In this document: positions 47,943 through 61,169 of the stretch, piece by piece
How positions within the stretch are numbered: the first letter of the stretch is position 1
Layout: the number at the start of each line of letters is the position of its first letter
DNA from: Oxytricha trifallax
Taxonomy: Eukaryota > Ciliophora > Spirotrichea > Sporadotrichida > Oxytrichidae
Length of the DNA stretch: 64,000 nucleotides
Direction: 5' to 3'
NCBI GenBank assembly: GCA_000711775.1
Contig: ARYC01000583.1
Coordinates: 1-64,000 of the forward strand
The notes under the pieces: generated by a model
What the model saw: the letters and a program-made list of their open reading frames with translations, nothing else
Told to the model about the DNA's origin: nothing
Databases searched by the model: none
Program-made: the position numbers and the translations under genes

Positions 47943-48530
47943 AATTATCGATTCTAATTTATATCTTTAATAATTTGAACTTAAGAAATACTTCCACTAA
48001 TATAAAGATAAATATCAATATAATTAATGAAGTGCAAACTATTTAATTTTTATACGAATTAATACTATTCCATTTACTAGAGTCATTCAATAATTAAATG
48101 TTATAGTTATATACACATAAAATGTAGATTTTTTGTGATTTAAACATAATATTTCATCCACTAAATCCTGCTAATGAAGCAACTAATATTCCTTCATAAA
48201 TCTTAATATGAGAGCATTTTATGAAATTATGATATTGAAGTAAATATAAAAACAATCGCATAGTGGATTAATTTATGATAAATAGTTCGGCATTATAAAT
48301 TAATGATATGCATGAACTCAATTTTGTTATTTCTACTTTTTTGCTTACTTTTTTAGTCTTCTCTTTTTAGATTAAGAGATTTTTTATGTTTAAGTATTTA
48401 TATTCTCTTTCTCAATTATTTACTCTTCTAAATTTGCTATAATGATGTTATTGGTAATATTATCGTTTGCCTTATTATTTTTTTTAAAAAAAACTGCAAT
48501 TTATAAAGATGAAATGTACTTATGAAAAAT
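47943..48530. other. AT-rich spacer
   Basis: Nothing recognised. Confidence 0.4.
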
Positions 48531-48534
48531 AGAA

Positions 48535-48960
48535 ATTTAATTTGCACTATTCAGATCAGTAATAGTTTGATTATCATGCACCTGTATATAAAATTCTTCA
48601 TCTTCTACTTATTACTCTAGCATCTCTTATTAGCCCTCATCTAAGTAGAAATTGTAAAAGTCTCCAAGTTAAATTTGTTCATCTTCCTCTTCAATATTTC
48701 TCTAAACAACTGTTATATAATAGAGAAACTATAAATGTAGAATTAATTACGATTTTAATTTTTTATCAAACTGTGCTTTACTTTTATTTATCTTAATGAT
48801 TTTTTTCTTCTGTTTTCTATCGCTTTTCGATATTGTTTTCTTTAAAATTCCTTCTCCTTTTTAAGTTCTTTCTCTTAGATTTCGATATGAACTCTTAATA
48901 GTTTATACCTTGGGACACGCTGTTATTAATTATAATATAAATTAGATAATTATTTAGATA
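48535..48960 (-). CDS. Partial unrecognised gene: charged helix and acidic block
   Basis: Minus coding text: EIQEKELKKEKEFQRKQYRK (about 48820-48900), then NIEEEDEQIQLGDFYNFYLD and GQQEMLEQQVEDEEFYIQVH (about 48560-48700), separated by an unresolved AT-rich interruption. The pattern suggests a coiled coil followed by an acidic tail. Neither start nor stop is fixed; more MDSs may lie upstream to about 49050. Confidence 0.5.
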
Positions 48961-49059
48961 ACTGGTATATATTCTAATTACTTGGACAATTTTATGCAAA
49001 TTATTGCAATCTAGGTGCAGAGCTCCGATTATTACTTTAGTCAAATTTAAACCTGGTAA

Positions 49060-49737
49060 CTATTAACTAATAAAAACATTAAAAATATTACTAATATAAA
49101 TATACATGGTAAAAATTGGCAAAATCATTTTATTCGCAATAAGGAATCTTATTCAAAATAGAAGTTATGGCTTAATACTATAAATCAAGTTGAGCTTTTA
49201 GACATACATCCTCTATTAATTCTAGTTTTTGAATAAAAAACTGCTTGATGTATAATCATGATTAAACAAATTAATAAATCATAATATATGGTTATACTCT
49301 GAGAAAGAGGGCTCAATTTAAAAAATAAGATCAACAATAAGATAAAATAGAATATCATTAAAAATAAAAAATCTCAAAACCTCATAATTCTCAAAATTAT
49401 TTAGTAAATGTATTGAGATGAATTTTAATTTTATTGCAACTGTTTTATTTCGTTAAGTACTATAGATCCAATATTCTAGAAAAATCTCCACCTCTCACTC
49501 TTTTCAAATTGACATTTAATTAATGAACTATTGTTAATTAATCTCATTAATATAAACGATCTCAATAAATATTTTAATTAACATAGATCTAGAATATATC
49601 CATGATCCCTAAAATTGTACTGCACCATTTCACATATCATTCCAAATAGTTTATTCTGATTATTCTAAACTGTTATTTATAAATAATTTTATTATAACTG
49701 TCATTTTTTAATGAAAAAATAAAAATATATTTAAATT
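49060..49737. other. AT-rich region
   Basis: No supported gene or repeat. Confidence 0.45.
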
Positions 49738-50145
49738 TAAGGAGGGAAGAAACTACTGAGAGTTTGATGTCTAAAAAGCCCCATGATAAACTAGCTTAGC
49801 CCTTTTGTACCAAACTTAGATGTGAAAATAGTTGCCAATTTGAAAAATATGTTCTCATAAGCCCCCTCATAATCTATTATTAAAGTATTTTGCTTAATTA
49901 ACTGATATTTTATATTCTTGCTCTCTTTCAAATCTTAATATCGCTCATTAATATCTTGATAAATTTTTTATTATTTTTCGAGCTATTATTTAAGAGTATG
50001 GTGCTCTTCTTCATCTAAAGTTTGTTACGATTGTAGAAAATTGATTAGTTTATTCCGATATTATTATAATAATTTATAAGCTATAAATTTCTGAAGCTCC
50101 ATAAATTTAAGTCTACTGCACTTTTCGATATATTAGACATCATTT
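49738..50145 (-). CDS. Partial coiled-coil protein, unrecognised
   Basis: Continuous minus frame from Met at about 50102 (MELQKFIAYKLLQQYRNKLI) through LDEEEHHTLKQQLEKQQKIY and DINERYQDLKESKNIKYQLI, then the globular-looking DYEGAYENIFFKLATIFTSK and QFIMGLFRHQTLSSFFPPQ, losing support near 49738. An alternative start, MMSNISKSAVDLN (50145), is in another frame. A short IES near 50110 could reconcile them. Confidence 0.5.
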
Positions 50146-50589
50146 TTTTGGTTTTGCTTCCATCTGATTGAATCACAATATGATAAAATATTACTATCAC
50201 AAAAATAAATTCAATTGTAATTAAGATTTTAATTATTAATTAATCAGCTTGTTACTAAGTCAATGTCCCATCAGCAAGTTATTATAAAATTTCAGATTCC
50301 TTAATTTCCTTTGAAACTTGTCTCTTTTTTACTTTATTTAAATAGGTTTACTGAGAAAAGCCAGTAGGAACGTAAGTTTTCCCTATTATATATAATCCAA
50401 TTTTACTTTTGTAAGCTAAGAAATGTATTTTAAATAAATTAATCAAGTATTAATAAGTTATGCCTTATTTTCATTATTATTAGCTTAAAGTAAAATTTAA
50501 ACCTGTTTTATTAAATCTAAAGAATAATAAAACAAGTCTTATTATACTATAAGCAAATTAATGATTTAATAATCTTCCCTCTCTCTAAA
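50146..50589. other. AT-rich spacer
   Basis: Nothing recognised. Confidence 0.4.
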
Positions 50590-52833
50590 CTCTCAAAAAT
50601 AAACATGAGCTTTACTTTTGTTGATGTTTATTGATAGAATCAGAGCTGTCCCTCGACAATAACTTCGACATTACATTGTGTATTTGAATATGATTAATGT
50701 CATCTACATTCGATAAAGGAAGATTAAATTTGTTTTTTCTTAAGTCTTTTGTATCTAATTGCATTTCGTCATCTTATATGGTTTTCACTTTCATATTTGC
50801 TTGCAGAATTTCTGAAATTTAGCTAATGATACTTTAGTCAGAGTATAAATAATTTTAATTTAAAAATTAAATTGGTTTTTAGTATTTCTTGATAAAATTA
50901 TAAAGCTATGTGAACATTTAAGTGCTATCAATAACTCCCCTAATTCTTTCTTAGAAGAAAAATTGAGCATTATTACTTAAGGTTTAATAGTTTATGGCAT
51001 ATAAATTAAATTTTTATTGAAAAAGTAAAATGAAATGTATTTCAAAAGATTTATATGAATAGATTAGATTTTTGTAAGAGAAAGATTCTTTTATCATTAA
51101 ACCTTCATAGTAAATTGCATGTGACAATTAAAATAAATTATAAATTAACTATTACAAAACTCATTTTAGGTCATTTCATTACGATGATTTATTAATACTT
51201 TTAAAAATGTTTAAGTTGGTTATTTTCTATCACCTGATAATTATTTTTTTATAACTAAACATAGTTTTTTTTAATTGAAAATAAATTATTAAATTTATTT
51301 TTTCAAAACACTATACTAATCATACTATAAAGATAAGCTATAGTTCCTTAGCAATCATATTTTGTTTAAGCAATAACTCAAATTACTCAGTTTTATTGGA
51401 TAATAAAACTTCTATTATAAATTAATGTTTATATAAATTTAAGTTGTGAAAGGTGTTGAAATCATATGTTATCTTGGAATATCAAACACCTTCATTTATT
51501 TATAAAAACATATAAGAAATTTAAGATTTGTAGATTGATTGTTTCTACATTTTCTCTAATTTCTTTTAATTTCCTGAATTAATAGATGCTTTCCAATCCA
51601 CTGTTAAAGTTAACCTCTATCTGTTTTTACAATGGATGGTATATATTAATTTCATGCCAAGATCCAAACAAGTCATAAATCCTTTCATTGTTTTTCAGAT
51701 GAGTTTACATTAAATCTTTATCTAATACTTGATCATTTTGTATATTAGCTTTTGCATATTTTTGCATGTCTATTAATCTTATTTGAACATTATTTTTATC
51801 ATTATTTAAAATTCTCTCTCCATTTTTAAGTTGATTGATAAATTCCACAAATTAAGCTTTAGTTTAGATTGTAAAAAAACTATACAATTTTGCAAACATA
51901 TTTATTGTATCTGTTACGATTTTTATGTCGAAAATTAAAGACTCTTGATTTTTTTAAAAATTACGATTTAAATTTATCTAATAAATAATGTCTCTGAGTA
52001 ACTCATTAATAAAGTATATAATAATTAGATCTTGGTTATTGTTAGATTTCAATATGATAGGAATAATTCCAGAGAAATCACAAATATTATCAATAATTTG
52101 TGATTCAGATTCAATGTCCTACTAATCTTTCATAAATTTATTATGATTTTTTCTAATTTTCCTTATAAAAGTGTGCTCTGCATTGTGTATCATATGATTT
52201 ACTACTAAGTGATAAAATTTAAAAGCTCTTGCAGCTTTTTCAAAATAAAACTAATTATAGAAATAAAAAAGAAATATCTTATTATGAATTAATTTAAAAA
52301 TAGAATATTTCAAAAGTAGGATAAGTTTCATCTAATGTCAAGAATAAACTATTTTAATTAATTTCATACTCTTTTATAAGTTTTAGACCTTTCTTGTTAA
52401 TACTGAAGTTTTAATTAAATTATCGTAGTCTCACGCCATCTTCAAAGTACAAAAACCCTGTATCATATTAAAAATAATGTATTAAATTAAATATAATTTA
52501 ATATACATATTGCTTGTAAATGTCTTATTTACTTCTTTAAGGGGTTATAAATATGTAGGAATTGAACTGCTTTAAAATTACAAGCTCTACATATTTCTTA
52601 ATGTTTTGATTGCTAATTATGAGGGTTTATGGGTTTATGAAATTAAATTTACTGAAGAAGTCTAATAACTAATTTGCTATATCATTCAAGGCATCATCTT
52701 CAGTTTAATATAAATTATTGTATAAATTATGATAATGGTATTTACTGATGAAAAAATAGGGAAGATATGATATGATAATTTTATTATAATTAGCCAAAAA
52801 TATAATATAAGAATTCTTAGTGAGCTGTGCCAT
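50590..52833 (-). CDS. Large unrecognised helical protein, several MDSs
   Basis: ATG 52833 (MAQLTKNSYIIFLANYNKII). Coding blocks on minus: TEDDALNDIANQLLDFFSKF; FLYFEDGVRLRQFNQNFSIN (52330-52455); EKAARAFKFYHLVVNHMIHN and AEHTFIRKIRKNHNKFMKDQ (52120-52250); IIYFINELLRDIIYQINLNR; FAKLYSFFTIQTKAQFVEFI; ERIYDLFGSWHEINIYHPLQ (51560-51720); then after an AT-rich gap ISQISEILQANMKVKTIQDD and NVMSKLLSRDSSDSINKHQQ to a stop near 50590. Long alpha-helical repeats without a catalytic motif suggest an armadillo-like or scaffold protein, but I do not recognise the family. It shares a 95-bp divergent gap with the next gene. Confidence 0.65.
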
Positions 52834-52928
52834 AATTATTGTTAAAATTAAAAATATTTACTGAAAGTTAATCTTCTTTTTAATTTTGCTTATAATTCTA
52901 TCAATAATTAAATTATTAGTAAAAGAAA

Positions 52929-55260
52929 ATGAACGAGAATCCACATATCAATAAATTAATCAATAATATAAACAAAATTATATAATTGTTATTTTTATTC
53001 AATATAATATCGACCAATAATAAAACATAGGAAATGAAGAGCAATTTAGTTATTTTAGTTAAGAATAGAATGACATGGATGATAGAGCTAGGTAAGAACA
53101 AATTTCCACTTATCAGACATTAATTCATGACATGTAAACTGACTTAAAGAAATTCAATTAAGTCACACATAATGATGGGTCAAAGACCATAAATTCCTTA
53201 TAAGTATTTGAATATATATATATATATCTATATTTATCATAATTGTGTCTTTCATTAAATCAAATAATCAGTATATTTTACTAATAAGCAAACTTAGAGA
53301 ATGATTTCGATGACAATTAGTCAGATTCTAGTTTATCTTTCGAAGATATACTTGAAATATTATAATTTAAAATTATTGAATTAATTTATTAAGATAATTT
53401 ATGCAATTTTTCATTTTTTTAAATATTTACTAATAAGAAGTGAATATATGCTTTATATACTATTTTATAATAGCTTTGACTATGAAATTATGATATCCGA
53501 CGATATATATGCAAGCTTAGATTATATGAGTGATTCCCAATTATAAGAAAAATATATAAATTATTTTTGTTTTTATAATTTAAGAATTTTTTCTATGAAT
53601 AAAAATAAACCATAAATTTATATAAAAATTGCTTTTAATTAATAAGAAAGAGAGCCTTAATAAATTTCCAATGAATAAGATTCTAGTATAAATGGAAGTG
53701 GTAACTCTGATGAAAATTTAATAACAAAAGCATTTAAAAAAGGCTGCACTTTCTTACCTTCAATTGGCAAGACTTTTTATACTAAAATAATGGAGTTTAA
53801 AGAGCAGAATTTAAGTTTAAATGCTCAAATTTTGAATTACTAATAGATGAATTTTAAAAAGTTTAATTTGATATTTCACAGTAAACTTATATTGATTTCT
53901 AAATTTAATAATTTGATGAATATTTTGCAAATAAAAACATCAAAATTATATTATTAAATATATATATTTTAATGAAGCCAAATATCTAAATGATAAAGGA
54001 ATATATGCTAGATATTTATTCATCAAGTATCGTAGATTCATTTGATGAAAATGAATTTGATATTAGTGAACAAATCGAGACACTAGCCAATTCTGTGTAT
54101 AATGATTATTCCAAGAAAATTATTTGTATATAATATTTATTATAAATCACTAAATTTATTTCAAAAGTGATTAAAGTGTGAATGAAACATCATAGAAATT
54201 TATAGGAAACTTTAACATATTTGACAAAGCTTAATCCCCTTGGCATGAATATATCGAATCCCAATTTAATAAAAATTAAATTTATTTAATTATTAAATTC
54301 TAAGTTTTGACTTTGTTAGCTGTCTAATTGGGTCTGTAAATAATTCCAAAAAACAAAGAACTTTCATTTTACAGCAATTTTGACAATTTAGCACTACTAA
54401 GATTTGATAAGCCATCTAAAACTTACACAATTGAAAAAATACTCACAAATACTCTATCAGATGAGTAATTGTAGAATCAAGAAATTTATCTTGCTTAGAT
54501 AGTATCAACTAGTCTAGTAAGAGCAGTATGTAATATTCTTGATAGTGAGGCATCTTGTGATCATGGTATGAGAGTCAGAGATGCCACTATAGTTCTTCAA
54601 GACTCTTAAATATTCTAATAACTAAATTTTAAATACGTGCAAGGTATTTTCGATACCAACATAGAGTTTTGTTAATTTAATAGGATTATATAAACAATTA
54701 TAATTAAAAAAATCATTGTTGTTTTTTTAATGCTAAAGGTATAAATAATGAATTTTATTTTTTAATTATTTCTAAAAAAATTGCAATCAAATTTTATAGA
54801 GTTTGGAGTTAGGTAAACATAGTAATAAGATAGCAACACTTAGATTCTTTTTACTGATGACATAGATTTAAGCAATTAATGTTAATGCAAAAGCTATATT
54901 CTAAACTTAGAATCTCCAAAAACTTAAAAATAAATGAATTTTGATACCACTTTTAAAATGATTCCTCAATTTTCAGAGATTATTTAGTTATACAACAACT
55001 CTCTATCAGTATTAAACAGACAATTTTAAAGTGATTATCCAATACTTTTTATGTATACAAAGTAATATAAAATCTTTGGAGATATTCATGTTGCTAAACT
55101 AATTATGCCTGAAACTATCAAACAGACATTGGAATATAAAGATTTCCAATCAATAGCTCATTAAACTGAAGTTAAAAATAATAAAGAAAGAGGTAATTCT
55201 TTATATAAATTTAGTTTTTTAAAGTAAATATTTGGGAAAAATTAAATTTACTAAGTATAA
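52929..55260 (+). CDS. Unrecognised protein, several MDSs
   Basis: ATG 52929 (MNENPHINKLINNI). Blocks on plus: GNEEQFSYFSQEQNDMDDRA and EQISTYQTLIHDMQTDLKKF (53035-53200); ANLENDFDDNQSDSSLSFED (53288-53350); SINGSGNSDENLITKAFKKG and CTFLPSIGKTFYTKIMEFKE (53640-53830); LDIYSSSIVDSFDENEFDIS (54008-54130); SFYSNFDNLALLRFDKPSKT and SLVRAVCNILDSEASCDHGM (54360-54620); and IFGDIHVAKLIMPETIKQTL (55070-55140). The intervening 60-250-bp AT-rich stretches are presumably IESs, not individually resolved. The acidic N-terminus and globular C-terminal half match no family I know. Stop not fixed. Confidence 0.65.
53211..53230. repeat. Short TA microsatellite
   Basis: About nine TA units after GAATA in an AT-rich gap of the 52.9-kb gene, presumably inside an IES. 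Confidence 0.6.
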
Positions 55261-55289
55261 AATCAATTATCTAAATAGTAAACATATTT

Positions 55290-56349
55290 TACCTTATTAA
55301 TGACAAATTGATTTATATCATAATCTTTGCTTCTCTAAAATTCATTGCCTTCTCGATATTTAAACTCTTTTTACTATACAAATCTTCTTTTGAATCTTGA
55401 TTTCTTGCTAAATCCTTTTTTAATATCAATTAATAGTTCATTTTACAAATATTCTAAATCTCTATATTTTCGACTTTTGTTCTTACAAGATTAATCATTA
55501 CAAGGTTGTTGAGGGAAATTTTACAAGATATTTTTGGCAATTAGACTATCAAAATTGATGTCAAAATTACTCCATAAATTTATCTATAATTGAAAATATC
55601 ATTAAGATATTAAAAATATTACAATTTATGAGTCTATAGAGTAAAAGTGGCTTAGATGGGAATAAGCATCTGCATATCTATCCAATATTAATAAAAATGA
55701 GCATGAAAATTCTAAATTGGTTACAGATTATAAAAATATAGTATTTAGAAATATTCTATTGATTTTGAGATTACTGATTGTCAAAAATTTATCAAAGGCC
55801 TAAAGATATGAAGTATTTTGCAGTTAATTTTTAGACATAATCTATTAAAACAATAGCTTATTCTATTTGTCCTCTAACTAACCTATGCTCGTTATAACTT
55901 TTATAGCTATATTAAAAATTACTCAAGATATATAATTAATCATACTAACACTTAAATATGATTTAGAAGTAGAGATATGTCTTTTAAATCATTAATGCTG
56001 CAGTCTACGTTTTGCAAGAAACTAATCCACAATTTCTCATTTTATCCTAATAATTGCTTTACATCTTTCTTTATAATTTTATTGATATCATCTACTTCAT
56101 TAAATTAACTAAGATCCCTATTATTTTAATATTGTAGCTTTAACATCTCGGTCATGAATATAATTAGAAATATAACTTGAATATATTCTTAATCACAAGA
56201 TCTTTGCTTTTAAGTTAAGATTTAACCACTTAAAAGTTCCGCATTAACATTTACGATATATTTTGAATAAAGTGAATTGTATTAAATAGTTAAAAATAAG
56301 ATTAAATTGAAAAAAATATCTGATCAGAGTCCTCTGTGTCAGTCAACAT
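55290..56349 (-). CDS. Unrecognised helical protein
   Basis: Probable ATG 56349 (MLTDTEDSDQIFF), then after an unresolved join SKYIVNVNAELLSGQILTQK, RDLSQFNEVDDINKIIKKDV, NEKLWISFLQNVDCSINDLK, SIGQLEDKQNKLLFQQIMSK, INRIFLNTIFLQSVTNLEFS, LLILDRYADAYSHLSHFYSI, AKNILQNFPQQPCNDQSCKN and NQDSKEDLYSKKSLNIEKAM. It is an all-helical pattern without recognised motif. The stop is not clear and the gene converges with the plus-strand gene ending near 55260. Confidence 0.6.
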
Positions 56350-56436
56350 TAATGGAAGGTACAAAAATTATATCTAACATTTTATTTTTACATGGATTGC
56401 ACTTGGTAAGACTGAGGGCGTCAACGAAGAAGAAGT

Positions 56437-58279
56437 TCAAGGAGTCTCAGAGGGAAGGGCATATGTAGTCAATATTGGTGATATAGGCAAATAAAGTTGA
56501 GGATGACGAGGATTTTGTAAAGTTTTTATCTAGATTTACTATTGCTACTATTAATATTTTTATACATTCATTTTACTTTTCACTTTATTTTCTAAAAAAA
56601 TATCATGATTATTAACTTCAAGCAAATTCATAAATTTCTTGAGACTGAAGTGTTTGATTTCTGACTAAATATCATTGCAAATGTTTTAAATCTACTTCTC
56701 TTAATCCATTTTTGTAAAAGTGCAAATAATTGGTATTTTTGAAGTTTTAGCCAGGTTTATTATCTACATGTAGAATTCCTCTTCATCATAAAATCTCAAA
56801 TGAATATCTTATATTAGTATTATTTTCTTTTATTATTTTTATATGTCTCTGCATATATCTCTAATAAGCTCCTTCATTATAGAATTGTTTTACTTTATTT
56901 TGTTTATTATAGAATTTTAAATGAAAAATGATTAAGTTGATTCAAGCAGATTTTTCTGAAAATAGGCTTTATTTCTTGTTTATAGTCCTGTAATTTTTAC
57001 AATATCCAGATTTTTAATGTTAGTTAAATAGTCATGCAGGTGTTCTGTCTCTAATTCATTTTGCAATTCCAAGAGAAATATTTAAATTATATTTTTTATT
57101 TTTATTAATTGAAATAGCTTATGGTTATGAATTTGCTTGGTTGTTTTGAGGTAAGTATACTTGGTAGGGAATAAAAACTCATATAATTTTTAGAGTATAT
57201 CATCTTATTCTTCATCTCGATAAGGTTTATATATATTTAGACAACCTTTTATGAATGTAATGTAATCTTTGTAGAACAATTAACTTTACTTTTTGGGGTT
57301 ATTCGATAGAAAATCTTAGTAATAGTTAATGTAGATGAGCTATTCTTCACTAATTTTAAGTTTCAAATGTCTGCTTAAATATTATTGCCAAAATGCTCTA
57401 AATTATTTAAATGACGGATTAAAAATAAATATTAGATATTTACATGTTAGTTATAAATTTTTTTTTCTATTCACCGTAAAGACAAAATTTTTTAAAAATA
57501 TCTAACTTATATTATAAGCCCTTTAATAATATTTTTCAATAATATAAGCAAAATAAGTAAAGTATTTTATAGTTAAAACTTGCTTTTATTATATTTATTC
57601 TCACAATTTAGCACATATAATATAGTGAAATAACATAATAAATAGATTAAATTAATTTAAACTTTCTATCTAAATTCAACTGCTGTTATGTAATATAAAA
57701 TAAAATTAATTGTAAATATTTGTATATTTATTTAAGTATGACTGTCAGATGTGGTCTCAAATTCTGATCAGAAATAAAATAATATTTATAATTAAAATTT
57801 CTTTGGTATTTCTTTGAGATTATGAAGAAATTTCTGGATATTTAGATATTAAATGAAATGATTGATTCTTTTAAGTTTGACCAAATTAAGACGAGTTAAT
57901 TGCATTTTCCTTTTTTAGCTTGCAACTATCTTCCTTTCCTTTGTTGTTTTAGTTATGTGGCTTTCTCTTTAAAACAAATAAATAAATATTTATTCTTAGA
58001 TGATAAAGAAACTTCTTACACATCCTAAAAATCTTTCCCTTGAATAATATCTTCGTAAGTTCTTTTTTGCACATTTATGTTTTCAATGTTTTGAAAAGAA
58101 TCACACAAATTTTATTGTAAAAACTCCTTAAAATTTGCACTTTACTTTTCATTTGACTTATTTTCTTATAAATTAGTTGTTTATGAAATTTTAGTGGTAT
58201 TATCGGTTTGTTACTTAGTAGGATTACTGAGGATTTTATTGAAAAAGATTTGTTTAAACTCGTTAGTAATATTATCCAT
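56437..58279 (-). CDS. Unrecognised protein, possibly nucleotide-handling
   Basis: ATG 58279 (MDNITNEFKQIFFNKILSNP) to TGA 56437-56439. Blocks: NFKEFLQQNLCDSFQNIENI, GKDFQDVQEVSLSSKNKYLF, LKQQRKGRQLQAKKGKCNQL; after an IES-like gap (about 57450-57830) QQYLSRHLKLKISEEQLIYI, YITFIKGCLNIYKPYRDEEQ, LFPTKYTYLKTTKQIHNHKL, IKNLDIVKITGLQTRNKAYF; then FYDEEEFYMQIINLAKTSKI followed by PIICTFTKMDQEKQI (about 56690-56800). That last stretch faintly resembles the Walker-B to sensor-1 strand of AAA+ clamp-loader-like proteins, but no P-loop is visible, so this is only a hint. Gln-rich C-terminus. Confidence 0.6.
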
Positions 58280-58530
58280 TTTTTAAAATTTAAATTATTA
58301 ATTAGAAATAACTTATAATTTTTGAATGATATTTCGTACTTTATTTAAATGACACTATCATGAATATCACATATTAAATATTAATATTGATATAAATATA
58401 ATAAATGTTTATACAAAATTAAAAAATATTTTTATTTTTATTTTCTATGTTTTTGTTAGCATAGATTTTGTTTAAATTTAAAGAAAAATAAAGTGAAGCT
58501 TTTAATTTTATAATTATTAAATTTTACCGT
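58280..58530. promoter_or_regulatory. Divergent intergenic region upstream of RPA1
   Basis: About 250 bp between the ATGs of the minus-strand gene and RPA1; strongly AT-rich. It presumably holds both 5' flanks. No motif recognised. Confidence 0.4.
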
Positions 58531-61003
58531 ATGAACACTTCCGAATAGATTTAACCTTTACCCCTGCTTCAGCCATCTCCAGAACTTCAATCAGACTTAA
58601 CTAATAATTTAAGTTCTTCAAAAAATGCTCTCTAACAATTTAACTTCCCCAAGGACACTATAACTAGTCTCTCAAAAAATTGCATCAGATAAATGGTTCA
58701 AGATTAAAAAGCTTGTAAGGGGTAATCATTTATAGTCTAAGTTTTACAGCCAAAGGATATTCAATTGGAAAGAATGAAAGAAAAAAGTACAGAATCAAAT
58801 ATGGATTAATCAAGCAATCACAATTAGGACTAAGAAGCTAAGAATTAAGAGGAGTAAGACTAATAGTCAGATAAAAAATCAAGCAAAAAAGTCAGAATAA
58901 AGTAATGTCAACTTTGGTTTTATTTACAATAAAAATATAGGTTTCATATGTCTGACGGTGTATCACAGGTAATTACTTTGATAAATTAGTTGATCTTTGA
59001 TAAAATGAAAGAAACTTTGCAGAATTATTCAATCATAGAGGTGTCTTCCTACATTATATAAAGTCTTTAAGGAAAAATGTAAATATAAGATTAATAATCT
59101 TTTCAATTTAGGATTCTCATTTTAACCAAGCCTCCTAAAATAATTTACAAAAATATGAAAACTAAGATAGGCATCCCAAAAGATTATGAGTTAAATTTAG
59201 CTGAAATGTTTCACAATGAGAATTTGAAGATTGATATTGATATCCCAAGGTCTATTATTAATCAAAATCTTGCAAATCGAGACGAAGATGAATTAATAAA
59301 GGAATCTATGGAACATTTAGATGTAAACTCTACTGCACATCCCACAGAAGAAGATAGAACTATGAGTTAGTCAACTCTCAATGTTCAATCAAATTCAAAT
59401 TCTCCTTAAAAAAATGATGCAAAGAACTAAAGCTAGTAAAGATCAAATTAGTATACAAGCAACAACAACTAAAATCGAAACATTCAGCAAGACAGTAATA
59501 AATGCCCTGAATACACTTAAGAGCCAAATTAAGCTATGAAAAATTAGTCTTCAAATTAAGCAGGAGATGATTTAGTTTTTACACCAATCAAGGCACTAAG
59601 CACGTTTCACTATGATTGGAGAATTAAAGCAAGGATTATTAAGAAATATGAAAAAAAGACTTGGAAGAACTAGAGAAACGAAGGGTCTCTAATGAACATA
59701 GATTTAATGGACAGCTTTGGAACATAAATTTAAGCAACATTCTTCAGAGATGCTCTCATTAAATTTGGTGATATGATTAAAGAAGGACATGTAAGATATA
59801 ATTTAGATTTTTAATAAAATTTCACTATAGATCTATCTATTTTCGAATGGTTAAGTGAAATTAGCAAATTAGAAGTTCACTTCGATAAAAAACGACTTTT
59901 GTCTTGTTTTCGATAAGTAGGCAGATATTAAAGAAGTGCCAGATGACACAAGTATAAATTAAAATGGATATAACTTTGTGACTGTTAAAGATATTCTGAC
60001 TATGGAAAAATCGAAAGTTGTAGACATAATTGCAGTCATAATAAATCCTGGAAATCTTATCGAACTATAAACTAAAGCAGGATAAAATAAAGTGAAGAGA
60101 CTGATAACAATAGCTGATGATAGCTATATGTCTGTAAATGTTTGCTTTTGGACTGAATCAGCTTCAAAATTTGATTTATTAGAAGGGAATCACGTAGTGG
60201 CGTTACGAGGGGTTAGAGTCGTGGATTTTCAAGGAAAACAATTGAATTTTGGAGATGATGCTTAAATGATAAAAGATTTTGATCATCCTAGAACTTATCA
60301 ACTTAAAAAGTGGTTTGAAAACTTAAACAGCAACGATATAATTAGAAGCATAAATAAATCAGACAAGGAATCACCAAAGAAAGCATCAAATAAAGATAGT
60401 ACGTAGCTTGTTGCAGAATTGTTGGAGCAGCTGAATTTAAATGAGCCCGAATAGAATAGTTATGCAAAGAGCAACAAGTTTTTCACAATAAATTGCAATA
60501 TTGCCTACATCAGAAACGATGATAAAGTGCTTTATTTAGCTTGTCCCGAAGAAACCTGCAATCGCAAGGTTATAGAGGAACAACCTAATGTTTATAAATG
60601 TGAGTTTTGCAATAGAACATATGATAGATGCGTACCCACTTATATGTTAATGGTTAAGCTTCAAGATCAATCTGATTCAATTTATGTAAATTTTTATCGG
60701 GAACTTGGCTCTTAAATTATGGCGGCATCTGCTAATGAGATAAAAAGATTAAAAGATGAAAATTAACATACTCAAATCAGTGATCAGTTCTTCGATTCTT
60801 AATTCAAGAACTATCAAATTCTTATAAAAGCAAAGTAAAGTGCAGTTCCTAATTAAAATGGATCTAATGTTTCCGATGACAATAATAGGACTAGCTTTTA
60901 TGCTTCTAAAATACTAAATCATAGTTTCCCAAGTGAAAATAGGGAACTTTTAAAACGATTGCAGTTATATAGTAAGATACCTGATATTGAATAAAGTTGT
61001 TGA
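58531..61003 (+). CDS. RPA1: Replication protein A large subunit (RPA70)
   Basis: Binds single-stranded DNA in replication, repair and recombination. ATG 58531 (MNTSEQIQPLPLLQPSPELQ) to TGA 61001-61003; about 800 residues, longer than the usual 600-650 because of Gln/Asn-rich linkers. Domains: N-terminal OB fold (YRFHMSDGVSQVITLINQLI, MILILTKPPKIIYKN); Q-rich linker; DBD-A (PIKALSTFHYDWRIKARIIK, KKTWKNQRNEGSLMNIDLMD, IYLFSNGQVKLANQKFTS); DBD-B (VDIIAVIINPGNLIELQTKA, VCFWTESASKFDLLEGNHVV); DBD-C with a zinc ribbon (CPEETCNRKV and CEFCNRTYDRC, about 60542-60625). Only two introns interrupt it and no IES was found, unusual for this window. A C-terminal tail follows DBD-C. Confidence 0.95.
59079..59111 (+). 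other. RPA1 intron 1, 33 nt
   Basis: GTAAATATAAG...CAATTTAG. The join gives SLQGKMILILTKPPKII in frame. Confidence 0.85.
59791..59830 (+). other. RPA1 intron 2, 40 nt
   Basis: GTAAGATATAA...CACTATAG. The join gives DMIKEGHIYLFSNGQVKLAN, the DBD-A consensus. Confidence 0.9.
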
Positions 61004-61169
61004 CTATTAATTTATCAAAGTATTTAAATAATAAAACATCTTAATTTAAATTCAAAGCTTCTTTTCAGTTATTTATAGAATTAATTAAAGATTTAAACAT
61101 AAATAAATTATAAACCTTTAATATTGCGATTTATTTATAAAATGATTTCTCTAAGGTTTATTAGTGAAA

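Noticed and set aside
56437..56520. Plus-strand peptide reading GKTEGVNEEEVQGVSEG
   Set aside because: Plausible-looking, but it overlaps the 3' end of the minus-strand gene and has no start or continuation on plus.
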